Positions 42,658-51,261 of a stretch of 64,000 nt of DNA are shown piece after piece. The notes under the pieces are model-generated. The model was not told the DNA's origin, did no database searches, and saw only the letters and a list, made by a program, of their open reading frames with translations. The DNA lies in NCBI GenBank assembly GCA_002381695.1, contig DFXM01000020.1:1-64000 (forward strand), written 5' to 3'. The stretch is from Clostridium sp. UBA4108 (lineage in GTDB: Bacteria > Bacillota > Clostridia > Clostridiales > Clostridiaceae). The position numbers and the translations under genes were made by a program. Numbering within the stretch: the stretch's first letter is position 1; each line of letters starts with the position of its first letter.

Positions 42658-44248
42658 AATAAATAATTTAGTTTTAGAAATAAATGAAGATGTAGAAATA
42701 TTAAAGGACAAAGTAGCTAAAAAACTAAAGATTAATAAAGCTGATTTTAAATCCTTTAAAATAGTAAAAGAATCTATTGATGCAAGGAAAAAGAATTCAA
42801 TAAAGATAAACTATGCAGTTGAGATTACATGTGACAAAGAAAAGAATGTGATTGCAAAGGCTAACAGTAATGATGTTAAAATCCAAGAAGTTAAGTATGA
42901 TGCGGAATTTAATTTTGGAACTGAAAAACTAAATACAAGACCTGTTATAGTAGGCATGGGACCAGCAGGCCTTTTCGCAGGGCTCCTCATGGCACAGAAG
43001 GGATATAATCCAATAATAATCGAAAGAGGAGAAGATGTAGATAATAGAGCTAAGTCAATTGATAAATTTTGGATTAGTAGAGAATTAAATACCGAAAGCA
43101 ACGTTCAATTTGGAGAAGGTGGAGCTGGTACTTTCTCTGATGGGAAGCTCACCACGAGAATAAAAGACAATCGATGTGACTATGTGCTAGAAGAGTTGGT
43201 TGAAGCAGGAGCCCCAGAAGAGATAAAGTATATGGGAAAACCGCATATAGGGACAGATATATTAAAAGGTGTAGTAAAAAACATAAGAGAAACTATAAAG
43301 TCTTTAGGGGGAGAAGTTAAATTTTCTAACAAACTTGAAGACATTGTTACTAGAGATGGAGTTTTAAAAGAAATTATTGTAAATGGAGAAAAGATACCTT
43401 GTGAACAATTAATATTATCTATAGGACATAGTGCAAGAGACACCTATGAGATGCTGTATAGAAGGAGAGTATTTATGTCTCCAAAACCTTTTGCTATAGG
43501 TTTTAGGATAGAACACCTTCAGAGTTTAATAGATGAAAATCAATATGGGGTATATGCTACTCATCCTAAATTAAGAGCAGCAGATTACAAACTTACTTAT
43601 ACTAGTGAAACTTCAGATAGATCAGTTTATAGCTTTTGTATGTGTCCAGGAGGACAGGTAGTAGCAGCAGCTTCTGAAGAAAATACAGTAGTGGTAAATG
43701 GAATGAGTAACTATAAAAGAGATGGTAAGAATTCCAATTCAGCTATAGTTGTATCCGTAGGTCCTAAGGATTTTCCAAATGATACACCACTAGCAGGAAT
43801 AGAGTTTCAAAGACATTATGAGGGATTAGCATATAAACTTGGAGGAGGAAACTATAACGCACCATTACAGCTGGTAAAGGATTTCATAAAAGATGAAAAA
43901 TCCACTAAATTTGGAAAGGTAAAACCTAGCTATTTGCCAGAAACTAGATTTGCTATGCTTAAGGATGGGTGTCCAAGTTTTGTAACTAATGCTATAAAAG
44001 AAGCACTACCAGTATTTAATAGAAAAATTCCAAGTTTTGCAGGAGGGGATGCAATATTGACAGGATTAGAAACGAGAACTTCAGCTCCAGTAAGGATAGA
44101 TAGAAATGAAATGCAACAAAGCATAAATGTTAAAGGATTATACCCAGCTGGAGAAGGTGCTGGATATGCAGGAGGAATAATATCTGCAGCTGTAGATGGA
44201 TTGAAGGTTGCAGAGGCTATAATGAAGGAATATGCACCACTTCACTAA
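42647..44248 (+). CDS. FAD-dependent oxidoreductase, uncharacterised family
   Basis: 533 residues. About 90 N-terminal residues lead to a Rossmann dinucleotide fold with VIVGMGPAGLFAGLLMAQKG and a glutamate-ending strand (IIIERGEDVD). VQFGEGGAGTFSDGKLTTRI, YSFCMCPGGQVVAAASE and the C-terminal YPAGEGAGYAGGIISAAVDGL are hallmarks of this widespread but uncharacterised FAD/NAD(P)-binding group. It overlaps cdaR by 11 nt, so it belongs to the cdaA operon. A role in quinone, thiol or tRNA chemistry cannot be inferred. Confidence 0.9.
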   Translation: MAVKINNLVLEINEDVEILKDKVAKKLKINKADFKSFKIVKESIDARKKNSIKINYAVEITCDKEKNVIAKANSNDVKIQEVKYDAEFNFGTEKLNTRPVIVGMGPAGLFAGLLMAQKGYNPIIIERGEDVDNRAKSIDKFWISRELNTESNVQFGEGGAGTFSDGKLTTRIKDNRCDYVLEELVEAGAPEEIKYMGKPHIGTDILKGVVKNIRETIKSLGGEVKFSNKLEDIVTRDGVLKEIIVNGEKIPCEQLILSIGHSARDTYEMLYRRRVFMSPKPFAIGFRIEHLQSLIDENQYGVYATHPKLRAADYKLTYTSETSDRSVYSFCMCPGGQVVAAASEENTVVVNGMSNYKRDGKNSNSAIVVSVGPKDFPNDTPLAGIEFQRHYEGLAYKLGGGNYNAPLQLVKDFIKDEKSTKFGKVKPSYLPETRFAMLKDGCPSFVTNAIKEALPVFNRKIPSFAGGDAILTGLETRTSAPVRIDRNEMQQSINVKGLYPAGEGAGYAGGIISAAVDGLKVAEAIMKEYAPLH

Positions 44249-44289
44249 AAGATTTAATAGAGCGTATTTTAGTGAAGTGTAGCTAGAGA

Positions 44290-44322
44290 TTGTGATACTA
44301 ACTGTATAGGTTGGTATTACAA
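44290..44322 (+). other. hairpin between the FAD protein and buk
   Basis: TTGTGATACTAAC (44290-44302) pairs with GTTGGTATTACAA (44310-44322), 13 bp with two G-U pairs and a 7-nt loop. No U-run follows. It lies 42 nt after the FAD gene stop and upstream of the buk promoter. It may be a weak or factor-assisted end, or an mRNA-stabilising structure. Confidence 0.5.
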
Positions 44323-44358
44323 CTCACTATATTGATTAGGATACTTTAACAGGTTAAC

Positions 44359-44388
44359 TTGATAGAAACATCATTATTTTGATAAAAT
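44359..44388 (+). promoter_or_regulatory. probable promoter of the buk-ptb-buk operon
   Basis: TTGATA (44359-44364) and TAAAAT (44383-44388) are 18 bp apart. The predicted start near 44395 falls at the beginning of the 14-bp tandem repeat. Confidence 0.55.
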
Positions 44389-44395
44389 ATTAAGT

Positions 44396-44423
44396 GAAAA
44401 CCTTTAAATGAAAACCTTTAAAT
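44396..44423 (+). repeat. 14-bp tandem repeat at the buk transcription start
   Basis: GAAAACCTTTAAAT occurs twice in direct succession (44396-44409 and 44410-44423) and a third, partial copy GAAAATTTAAT follows. Placed at the predicted start site, it could be an operator or simply a slipped-strand duplication. Confidence 0.6.
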
Positions 44424-44459
44424 GAAAATTTAATCTATATGTTATGGGGGTTATTAATA

Positions 44460-45551
44460 ATGGGAGAAAAAAAGTATGTGTTAGTAGTTAATCCGGGTTC
44501 AACATCTACAAAGATTGCTATATATTCAGGGGAAGAATGTGTAGCAGCAGATAACTTATCTCATAGTATTGAAAAAATAAAAAAATATTCTCATATATGT
44601 CAACAAAAAGATATGAGAGCAGAAGTCATACTAAAATGGCTAGAAGAAAAAGAAATAACCCTAGATACATTGAGAGCAGTAGTCGGCAGAGGTGGTCTTT
44701 TAAGACCTATGCCAGGAGGAACATACAAGATAACTCTTAAGATGTTAGATGATTTAATTGTTGGATTCCAAGGACAGCATGCTTCAAATCTAGGTGGTGT
44801 TATTGCTTTTGAAATAGCAGAAAAATTAAATATTCCATCTTACATAGTAGATCCAGTAGCTGTAGATGAGATTGAGAATGTAGCTAGAATATCTGGAATG
44901 GAGGACATAGAAAGACGTTCACTTGTACATGCCTTAAACATTAAAGCAGTTACTAGGAGAGTTTGTGAGAGGAAAGGATTAGAATTTACAAAGGCTAACT
45001 TTGTAGTTGCTCATATTGGTGGTGGAATTACAGTATCACCAGTAAGTGGAGGAAGACTTCTAGATTGTAACAATGCTAATGAAGAAGGTCCTTTTTCACC
45101 AGAAAGAACAGGAACACTTCCTGTAGGAGAAATAGTTAAACTTGCCTTTAGTAAGGAGTATACACTTCCAGAGCTAAAGAAAAAGATAACAGGAGAAGGT
45201 GGATTATTAGCATACTTAGGAACTAACGATGGTAGAGAAATTGATAAGCGTATAGATGCTGGAGATAAGAAAGCAGAGTTAATATTTAGGGCAATGGCTT
45301 ATCAAATAAGCAAGGAAATAGGGTCTATGGCTACAGCTTTATGTGGTAAAATAGATGCTATAATTTTAACTGGAGGAATTGCATATAACAAGAGAATAAC
45401 TGATTGGATAAGTGAGGATGTAGGATTTATAGCGCCTATTGAGTTAGTACCTGGGGAAGATGAAATGTTAGCATTGGCACAAGGAGCTAATAGAGTATTA
45501 GAAGGAAGAGAAGTTCCAAAGATTTACGAAAATGAATTGAATTTAATATAA
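44460..45551 (+). CDS. buk: butyrate kinase (first copy)
   Basis: 363 residues from ATG 44460, nine bases after GGGGG; earlier in-frame codons lack a site. VVNPGSTSTKIAIY is the ASKHA phosphate-1 motif, VVGRGGLLRPMPGGTY and FQGQHASNLGGVIA the substrate loop, and VAHIGGGITV the phosphate-2 motif. It makes ATP and butyrate (or a branched acid) from the acyl phosphate. The neighbour is ptb, and a second butyrate kinase follows. Confidence 0.95.
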   Translation: MGEKKYVLVVNPGSTSTKIAIYSGEECVAADNLSHSIEKIKKYSHICQQKDMRAEVILKWLEEKEITLDTLRAVVGRGGLLRPMPGGTYKITLKMLDDLIVGFQGQHASNLGGVIAFEIAEKLNIPSYIVDPVAVDEIENVARISGMEDIERRSLVHALNIKAVTRRVCERKGLEFTKANFVVAHIGGGITVSPVSGGRLLDCNNANEEGPFSPERTGTLPVGEIVKLAFSKEYTLPELKKKITGEGGLLAYLGTNDGREIDKRIDAGDKKAELIFRAMAYQISKEIGSMATALCGKIDAIILTGGIAYNKRITDWISEDVGFIAPIELVPGEDEMLALAQGANRVLEGREVPKIYENELNLI

Positions 45552-45574
45552 AGAATATTCATGGAGGGAAGAGA

Positions 45575-46480
45575 ATGATTAAAAACTTTGAAGAGGTAAT
45601 TACCAAAGTTAAATCTCAATCAATGAAAGTGGTGGCTGTGGCAGTAGCACAGGACGAACCAGTTTTAGAGGCTATTAGAGACGCTAAGAAAAATGGTATA
45701 GCAGATGCAATACTAGTTGGAGACAAAGAAGAAATAATTAAGATAGCTAATAAAATTCAAATGAACATAGATGAATATAAAATAGTAGATGAAAAAGATG
45801 TTAATAAGGCAGCAATAGAAACTGTTAAACTTGTATCATCAGGTAAAGCTGATATGATGATGAAAGGACTTATAGACACGGCAACTTTTTTAAGGGCAGT
45901 ATTGAATAAAGAAGTTGGGTTAAGAACTGGAAAGCAAATGTCTCATATAGCAATATTTGAGGTTCCAGGATATGATAGATTGCTATTTGTAACGGATGCG
46001 GCGTTCAATATGTATCCACAGTTAAATGAAAAAATAGATATAATTAAAAATGCAGTACAAGTAGCTCATGCACTTGATATTGAAATTCCTAAGGTAGCAC
46101 CTATTTGTGCAGTAGAGGTAGTTAATCCAAGTATGCCTGCCACACTAGATGCAGCTAACTTGTCAAAAATGAGCGAGAGAGGTCAGATAAAGGGATGTAT
46201 TATAGATGGTCCATTAGCTCTCGACAATGCTCTTTCAGAGGAAGCAGCAGCGCATAAAAAGATATCAGGACCAGTGGCTGGAAAAGCAGATATATTACTT
46301 ATGGCTAATATTGAAGCAGGAAATGCTATATATAAATGTTTAACTTATACTACCGAATCTAAAAATGGTGGATTACTTGTAGGTGCAGCAGCTCCTGTTA
46401 TAGTAACATCAAGAGCAGATTCACCAGAGACAAAAATGAATTCAATAGCACTAGCTTCATTAGTAGCTAGCAAAAAATAA
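45575..46480 (+). CDS. ptb: phosphate butyryltransferase
   Basis: 301 residues. VVAVAVAQDEPVLEAIRDA, MMKGLIDTATFLRAVLNKE, and the C-terminal ILLMANIEAGNAIYKCLTY segment are family hallmarks. It converts butyryl-CoA (or isobutyryl/isovaleryl-CoA) and phosphate to the acyl phosphate used by butyrate kinase. ATG follows GGAGGGAAG. It lies between two butyrate kinase genes with short gaps. Confidence 0.95.
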   Translation: MIKNFEEVITKVKSQSMKVVAVAVAQDEPVLEAIRDAKKNGIADAILVGDKEEIIKIANKIQMNIDEYKIVDEKDVNKAAIETVKLVSSGKADMMMKGLIDTATFLRAVLNKEVGLRTGKQMSHIAIFEVPGYDRLLFVTDAAFNMYPQLNEKIDIIKNAVQVAHALDIEIPKVAPICAVEVVNPSMPATLDAANLSKMSERGQIKGCIIDGPLALDNALSEEAAAHKKISGPVAGKADILLMANIEAGNAIYKCLTYTTESKNGGLLVGAAAPVIVTSRADSPETKMNSIALASLVASKK

Positions 46481-46497
46481 CATAGGGGGATTTCAAA

Positions 46498-47568
46498 ATG
46501 GCTTTTAAGTTATTAATTATAAATCCAGGTTCAACATCCACTAAGATAGGAATATATGAGGATGAGAATCCAATTTTAGTTGAAACATTAAGACATTCAT
46601 CTGAAAAAATTTCAGAATATAGAGAAATATATGAACAGTTAGATTTTAGAAAGGACGTAATACTAGATATTCTAAAGGAAAAAGATTTCGATATCAACAC
46701 ATTAGATGCAGTAGTTGGAAGAGGCGGTCTTTTAAAATCTATTGAAGGTGGTACTTATGAAGTAAATAAAACTATGTTAAAGGATTTAAAAGTAGGTATC
46801 CAAGGACAGCATGCTTCAAATCTAGGAGGAATAATAGCTAGTGAAATAGCGAATAGCCTTAAGGTTCCAGCTTTCATAGTAGATCCAGTAGTGGTAGATG
46901 AGATGACGGATGTAGCTAGAATATCAGGAATGCCTGAAATTGAAAGAAAAAGCATATTTCATGCATTAAATCAAAAAGCTGTAGCAAAAAGATATGCCGT
47001 AGAAAAGAAAATATCTTATGATGATTTAAATTTAATAGTAACACATATGGGTGGAGGTATATCTGTAGGTGCTCATAAAAAGGGAAAAGTAGTAGATGTA
47101 AATAATGCACTAGATGGAGAAGGACCATTTTCTCCAGAAAGAAGCGGAGGACTTCCTGTGGGAGACTTAGTTAAACTCTGCTTTAGTGGGAAATATACTA
47201 TAGAAGATATAAAGAAAAAAATAAATGGAAAAGGTGGAATTGTAGGATATCTTCAAACTAATAATACAAAAGAGGTTGGGGATAGAGCAATAGCTGGAGA
47301 TGAAGATGCTAAGTTAATACTTGATGCAATGGGATACCAAATAGCTAAAGAAATAGGAAAATGTGCAGCAGTTTTACAAGGAAAAGTAGATGCAATAATC
47401 TTAACAGGTGGAATTGCTTATTCTAAATATATAGTTGACTATATAAAAGAAAGAGTAGAATTTATATCAGAAGTAGTAGTGTATCCAGGAGAAGATGAAT
47501 TATTGGCTCTAGCAGAAGGTGCACTAAGAGTATTAAGAAAGCAAGAAATTGCAAAAGAGTATATTTAA
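46498..47568 (+). CDS. buk: butyrate kinase (second copy)
   Basis: 356 residues, clearly a paralogue of the gene at 44460: INPGSTSTKIGIYEDENP, VVGRGGLLKSIEGGTYEVN, IQGQHASNLGGIIA and VTHMGGGISV are all in register. Both copies look intact, so they may differ in preferred chain (butyrate against isobutyrate or isovalerate) or in expression. ATG follows GGGGGAT. It is followed 11 nt later by a P-loop ATPase. Confidence 0.95.
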   Translation: MAFKLLIINPGSTSTKIGIYEDENPILVETLRHSSEKISEYREIYEQLDFRKDVILDILKEKDFDINTLDAVVGRGGLLKSIEGGTYEVNKTMLKDLKVGIQGQHASNLGGIIASEIANSLKVPAFIVDPVVVDEMTDVARISGMPEIERKSIFHALNQKAVAKRYAVEKKISYDDLNLIVTHMGGGISVGAHKKGKVVDVNNALDGEGPFSPERSGGLPVGDLVKLCFSGKYTIEDIKKKINGKGGIVGYLQTNNTKEVGDRAIAGDEDAKLILDAMGYQIAKEIGKCAAVLQGKVDAIILTGGIAYSKYIVDYIKERVEFISEVVVYPGEDELLALAEGALRVLRKQEIAKEYI

Positions 47569-47579
47569 AGGGTGATTAT

Positions 47580-48254
47580 ATGAGTAGAATTAGGGTATTT
47601 ACAGGTCATTTTGGTAGTGGAAAGACGGAAATAGCAATAAATTATGCTATAAACTTAACAAAACAGGGAAAAAAAGTAGCACTTGTGGATTTGGACATAG
47701 TAAATCCCTATTTCTGTATTAGGGATCTCAAAGATTTATTAGAGGAATACAATATTCGTGTTATATCTTCTAATCCAGAATTTGTTAATGCTGAGCTTAT
47801 GGTGGTTCCAGCAGAGGTAATTGCTGTATTTAATGATAAGAGCTATGATGTGGTTTTTGATGTAGGTGGTGATGGTGCAGGAGCTGTAGCTTTAGGTCAG
47901 TATAATAGGTTCTTTGTTCAGGAGTCTTATGATATGTATTTTGTGATAAATCAAAATAGACCTTTTACATCTAATGATTTGGATGTAAAAGATTATATGA
48001 GAGAGATACAAAATTCATCTAGGTTAAAAATTACTCATCTTATATCAAACACTAATCTGTCTTATGAAACAACTAAAGATCATATTATTAATGGTGATAG
48101 GGAAACGGCTAAAATAGCTAAGGAACTTAATATTCCTCATGCATACACTGTATGTTCAGAAGATATGGTTAGTGAAGTTGAAAAAAAGGTTGAAGGAGAA
48201 TTATTACCTATACACATATATATGCTTCCGCCTTGGAGAAAAGATGAGTTTTAA
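47580..48254 (+). CDS. MinD/ParA-like P-loop ATPase of the buk-OFOR cluster
   Basis: 224 residues. GHFGSGKTEIAINYA is the Walker A motif and VALVDLDIVNPYF resembles the activating-Asp strand of MinD-type ATPases; VVFDVGGDGAGAVALG is Walker B-like. The fold matches nucleotide-binding proteins that serve metallo-cluster or cofactor insertion. It lies between butyrate kinase and the oxidoreductase subunits, so a maturation or delivery role is possible but unproven. Confidence 0.8.
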   Translation: MSRIRVFTGHFGSGKTEIAINYAINLTKQGKKVALVDLDIVNPYFCIRDLKDLLEEYNIRVISSNPEFVNAELMVVPAEVIAVFNDKSYDVVFDVGGDGAGAVALGQYNRFFVQESYDMYFVINQNRPFTSNDLDVKDYMREIQNSSRLKITHLISNTNLSYETTKDHIINGDRETAKIAKELNIPHAYTVCSEDMVSEVEKKVEGELLPIHIYMLPPWRKDEF

Positions 48255-48369
48255 TAAATTTAGTGGGTAATTTCATTTTATATATTATTAAATTATTATG
48301 GGAAAAAATTAAGATATTTAGTTTAACAGATCATTAATGTGAACTATATAATCTCAAGGAGGTATAGGA

Positions 48370-48579
48370 ATGGCAAGAGTGAGTTTTAGAGAAGAGAGAT
48401 GCAAGGGTTGTGGACATTGTATAAATGCATGTCCTAAGAAAATCATAGAATTCTCTAATAAATTAAATTTAAAAGGGTATCATCCAGCTACGGTAACGGA
48501 GGAAAATATGTCAAAGTGTATTGCATGTGTATCTTGTGGAAGAATGTGTCCAGATCTTGTGATTACAGTTGAGAAATAA
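48370..48579 (+). CDS. 2[4Fe-4S] ferredoxin subunit of the 2-oxoacid oxidoreductase
   Basis: 69 residues with two clusters of cysteines: CKGCGHCINACPK and CIACVSCGRMCPD. These ligate two 4Fe-4S centres that pass electrons from the TPP site to free ferredoxin. ATG follows CAAGGAGGT. It is the delta-type subunit encoded just before vorB. A TATAAT at 48347-48352 is too close to the site to give a normal leader. Confidence 0.93.
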   Translation: MARVSFREERCKGCGHCINACPKKIIEFSNKLNLKGYHPATVTEENMSKCIACVSCGRMCPDLVITVEK

Positions 48580-48597
48580 TTGAGGGAGGTAGAATTC

Positions 48598-49668
48598 ATG
48601 TCAGATAAAGTTTTAATGAAGGGTAATGAAGCAATTGGGGAAGCTGCTATTAAAGCAGGGTGTCAGTGTTTCTTTGGATATCCTATAACACCACAGACGG
48701 AAATTTCAGCTTATCTTTCAAGAAGAATGCCTAAAATAGGCAGAGTATTCTTACAAGCAGAAAGTGAAATAGCTGCAATAAATATGGTATATGGAGCAGC
48801 AGGTACAGGAGTAAGATGTATGACATCTTCAAGTTCTCCAGGAATAAGCTTAAAAGCAGAGGGAATATCTTATATAGCAGGTGCTGAACTTCCATGTGTT
48901 ATAGTAAACATAGTAAGAGGAGGTCCAGGCCTTGGAGGAATTCAACCAGCACAGTCTGATTATTTCCAAGCAACAAAAGGTGGAGCTCATGGTGATTTTA
49001 ATCTTCCAGTTTATGCACCAGCTTCAATTCAAGAGATGGTAGATTTAGTTCAAGATGCTTTTGATGTGGCTGAGATGTACAGAACACCTGTAATGGTTAT
49101 GGGTGATGGAATGCTAGGACAAATGATGGAGCCAGTAGAGTTCAAAGAAAGAGAGGCTAAAGAGCTTCCAGAGAAAACTTGGGCAGCTAATGGATTAAAA
49201 GGAAGAAATAAACATAATGTAATAAACTCACTGTACTTAAAGCCAGAAGGCTTAGAAGACCATAATAAAAAACTTCAAGCTAAATTTAAAGCTATAAAAG
49301 AAAATGAAGTTAAATATGAATTATATAACTGTGATAGAGAGAATGACTTAGTAATGGTTGCGTATGGTACAACCTCAAGAATATGCAAAAATGTAGTTAA
49401 ATTAGCGGAAAAAGAAGGCATAAAGTTAGGATTAATCAGACCAATAACACTATGGCCATTCCCAGTAGAAGCTTTTGAGAAAACTATAAATAACACAAAA
49501 TTAGGATATATTTCTGTTGAGCTAAGCTGTGGTCAGATGGTTGAAGATGTAAGACTTGCGGTGGAAGGAAGAAAACCAGTAAACTTCTTTGGAAGAAGTG
49601 GTGGAATGGTTCCAAACCCAAGTGAAATATTAGATAAAGTAAGAGAAATAGTAGGAGGTGCTAAGTAA
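48598..49668 (+). CDS. vorB: 2-oxoacid:ferredoxin oxidoreductase alpha subunit (VorB-like)
   Basis: 356 residues from ATG 48598, after GGGAGGT; an upstream TTG (48580) lacks a site. VLMKGNEAIGEAAIKAGCQCFFGYPITPQTEI is the pyrimidine-domain signature. GAAGTGVRCMTSSSSPGISLKAEGI and the C-terminal LIRPITLWPFP are conserved. Related enzymes oxidise branched-chain 2-oxoacids or 2-oxoglutarate to acyl-CoA. Linkage to ptb and buk favours a branched-chain or short-chain 2-oxoacid, giving ATP. Confidence 0.92.
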   Translation: MSDKVLMKGNEAIGEAAIKAGCQCFFGYPITPQTEISAYLSRRMPKIGRVFLQAESEIAAINMVYGAAGTGVRCMTSSSSPGISLKAEGISYIAGAELPCVIVNIVRGGPGLGGIQPAQSDYFQATKGGAHGDFNLPVYAPASIQEMVDLVQDAFDVAEMYRTPVMVMGDGMLGQMMEPVEFKEREAKELPEKTWAANGLKGRNKHNVINSLYLKPEGLEDHNKKLQAKFKAIKENEVKYELYNCDRENDLVMVAYGTTSRICKNVVKLAEKEGIKLGLIRPITLWPFPVEAFEKTINNTKLGYISVELSCGQMVEDVRLAVEGRKPVNFFGRSGGMVPNPSEILDKVREIVGGAK

Positions 49669-50417
49669 TGGCTATAGTATTTCAACCAACAAAGGCGTTA
49701 TTAGATGTACCTACCCATTACTGTCCAGGATGTACTCATGGTTTAATCCATAGACTAGTGGGAGAAGTATTAGAGGAATTAAATGTTTTAGATAAAACTA
49801 TAGGAGTAGCTCCAGTTGGATGTTCAGTTTTAGCATATGACTATTTTGCATGTGATATGTTTGAAGCTGCTCATGGAAGAGCACCAGCAGTAGCTACAGG
49901 AATAAAGAGATCTAATCCAGACTCAGTGGTATTCACATACCAAGGAGATGGAGATCTTGCAGCTATAGGAACAGCAGAAATTGTACATGCTGCTACTAGG
50001 GGCGAAAATATTGTCACTATATTCGTAAATAACTGTATCTATGGAATGACAGGTGGACAAATGGCTCCAACTACATTACCAGGACAAATTACAGAAACTT
50101 CACCTTATGGAAGAGATGTAAAACTTCAAGGACATCCAATAAGAGTTTCTGAAATGATATCTACACTAGATGGTGCTTGTTATGTAGAAAGAGTTTCTGT
50201 TGACAATGTACCAAATGTATTAAAAGCTAAAAAAGCAATTAAAAAAGCTTTCCAAAATGCTATAGATGGAAAAGGTTTTTCACTAGTTGAAGTACTATCA
50301 ATCTGTCCAACTAACTGGGGATTATCAGCACAAGAATCAATGGACTGGTTAAGAAGTGATATGATGCCTTTCTATACTCTAGGAGTAAAAAAAGACACAA
50401 CTCAGGAGGTGAAATAA
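49668..50417 (+). CDS. 2-oxoacid:ferredoxin oxidoreductase beta subunit (TPP-binding)
   Basis: 249 residues. HYCPGCTHGLIHRLV carries the cluster-side cysteines and GDGDLAAIGTAEIVHAATRGENIVTIFVNN is the thiamine-pyrophosphate motif (GDG through NN). GMTGGQMAPTT is typical of the branched-chain and 2-oxoglutarate enzymes. Its start overlaps the vorB stop (TAATG), so the subunits are made together. Confidence 0.95.
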   Translation: MAIVFQPTKALLDVPTHYCPGCTHGLIHRLVGEVLEELNVLDKTIGVAPVGCSVLAYDYFACDMFEAAHGRAPAVATGIKRSNPDSVVFTYQGDGDLAAIGTAEIVHAATRGENIVTIFVNNCIYGMTGGQMAPTTLPGQITETSPYGRDVKLQGHPIRVSEMISTLDGACYVERVSVDNVPNVLKAKKAIKKAFQNAIDGKGFSLVEVLSICPTNWGLSAQESMDWLRSDMMPFYTLGVKKDTTQEVK

Positions 50418-50418
50418 T

Positions 50419-50949
50419 ATGGCATCACAAGATATAATTTTCGCAGGTTTTGGTGGACAAGGTATATTATCCATGGGAAAATTCTTAGCTTATGCTGGGA
50501 TGGATGCTAACATGAACGTATCTTGGTTACCATCTTATGGTCCAGAAATGCGTGGAGGTACAGCTAACTGTTCAGTAATAGTTTCAGATGACAGTGTAGG
50601 GTCGCCTATAGTTACAATGCCTACTTCAGTAGTAGTTATGAATAGACCATCTCTAGATAAATTTGAAAAAGATTTAGCTAAGGGCGGATTACTAATAATA
50701 GACTGTGATTTAGTTGATAGAGAGCCGAATAGAACTGATATAGAAGTAATAAAAATACCAGCTCAAACAGAAGCTGATAAATTAGGAAGCAAACAAATTG
50801 CTAACATGGTACTTCTAGGAGCCTTAGTCGAAAAAACAGGAATAGTTTCAATGGAAACTCTACTACAATCCTTAAAAGACCATGGTAAAGAAAAATTCTT
50901 TGAAATAAATAGAAGAGCTATAGAAGTAGGAGCTTCATATGTAAAATAA
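50419..50949 (+). CDS. 2-oxoacid:ferredoxin oxidoreductase gamma subunit
   Basis: 176 residues. IIFAGFGGQGILSMGKFLAYAGM and SYGPEMRGGTANCSVIVSD are the gamma-domain hallmarks that bind CoA and complete the acyl-CoA active site. ATG follows CAGGAGGTG at the end of the previous gene. This is the last subunit of the four-part enzyme; a strong terminator follows. Confidence 0.95.
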   Translation: MASQDIIFAGFGGQGILSMGKFLAYAGMDANMNVSWLPSYGPEMRGGTANCSVIVSDDSVGSPIVTMPTSVVVMNRPSLDKFEKDLAKGGLLIIDCDLVDREPNRTDIEVIKIPAQTEADKLGSKQIANMVLLGALVEKTGIVSMETLLQSLKDHGKEKFFEINRRAIEVGASYVK

Positions 50950-50960
50950 TGTATCTACCC

Positions 50961-51001
50961 CTGGGGTCATTCCATTTTATGGAATGACCCCAGTTTTTTA
51001 T
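50961..51001 (+). terminator. terminator of the buk-OFOR operon
   Basis: CTGGGGTCATTCCA (50961-50974) pairs perfectly with TGGAATGACCCCAG (50980-50993), followed by a T-run. It is the strongest terminator in the window. Confidence 0.96.
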
Positions 51002-51038
51002 TTAGGGATTTTTCAAAATATTTTTTATAACATATTTA

Positions 51039-51064
51039 CAATGTAACAATGTTATGTTACATTG
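51039..51064. promoter_or_regulatory. 26-bp palindrome upstream of the MFS exporter (operator)
   Basis: CAATGTAAC (51039-51047) and GTTACATTG (51056-51064) are perfect inverted arms with an 8-bp spacer AATGTTAT. A TATTAT (51066-51071) directly follows, a possible -10. The shape is that of a TetR- or MarR-type operator controlling the efflux gene. No such regulator gene lies nearby, so it is encoded elsewhere. The rest of 51072-51261 is a long AT-rich leader without further features. Confidence 0.6.
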
Positions 51065-51261
51065 ATATTATAGTAATAGAAAACAAACTTTAAAGTTTAT
51101 TTACGTATTATGTTATGTGAGAATAGGGTCAAATTACAATCTAAATATGTAGCAAACAAAAGTAGCAGTAATAATATGAGTAAATGTATAAACTGCTTAA
51201 TAAGAAAAATGGTGTATTAATAAATTATGAAAACAATGTTATGTTGTATGGAGGTATAAAA

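Noticed and set aside
48323..48352. TTAACA-N18-TATAAT promoter before the ferredoxin gene
   Set aside because: The start would fall on the ribosome binding site 10 nt before the ATG, so a functional leader is impossible; readthrough from buk is more likely.
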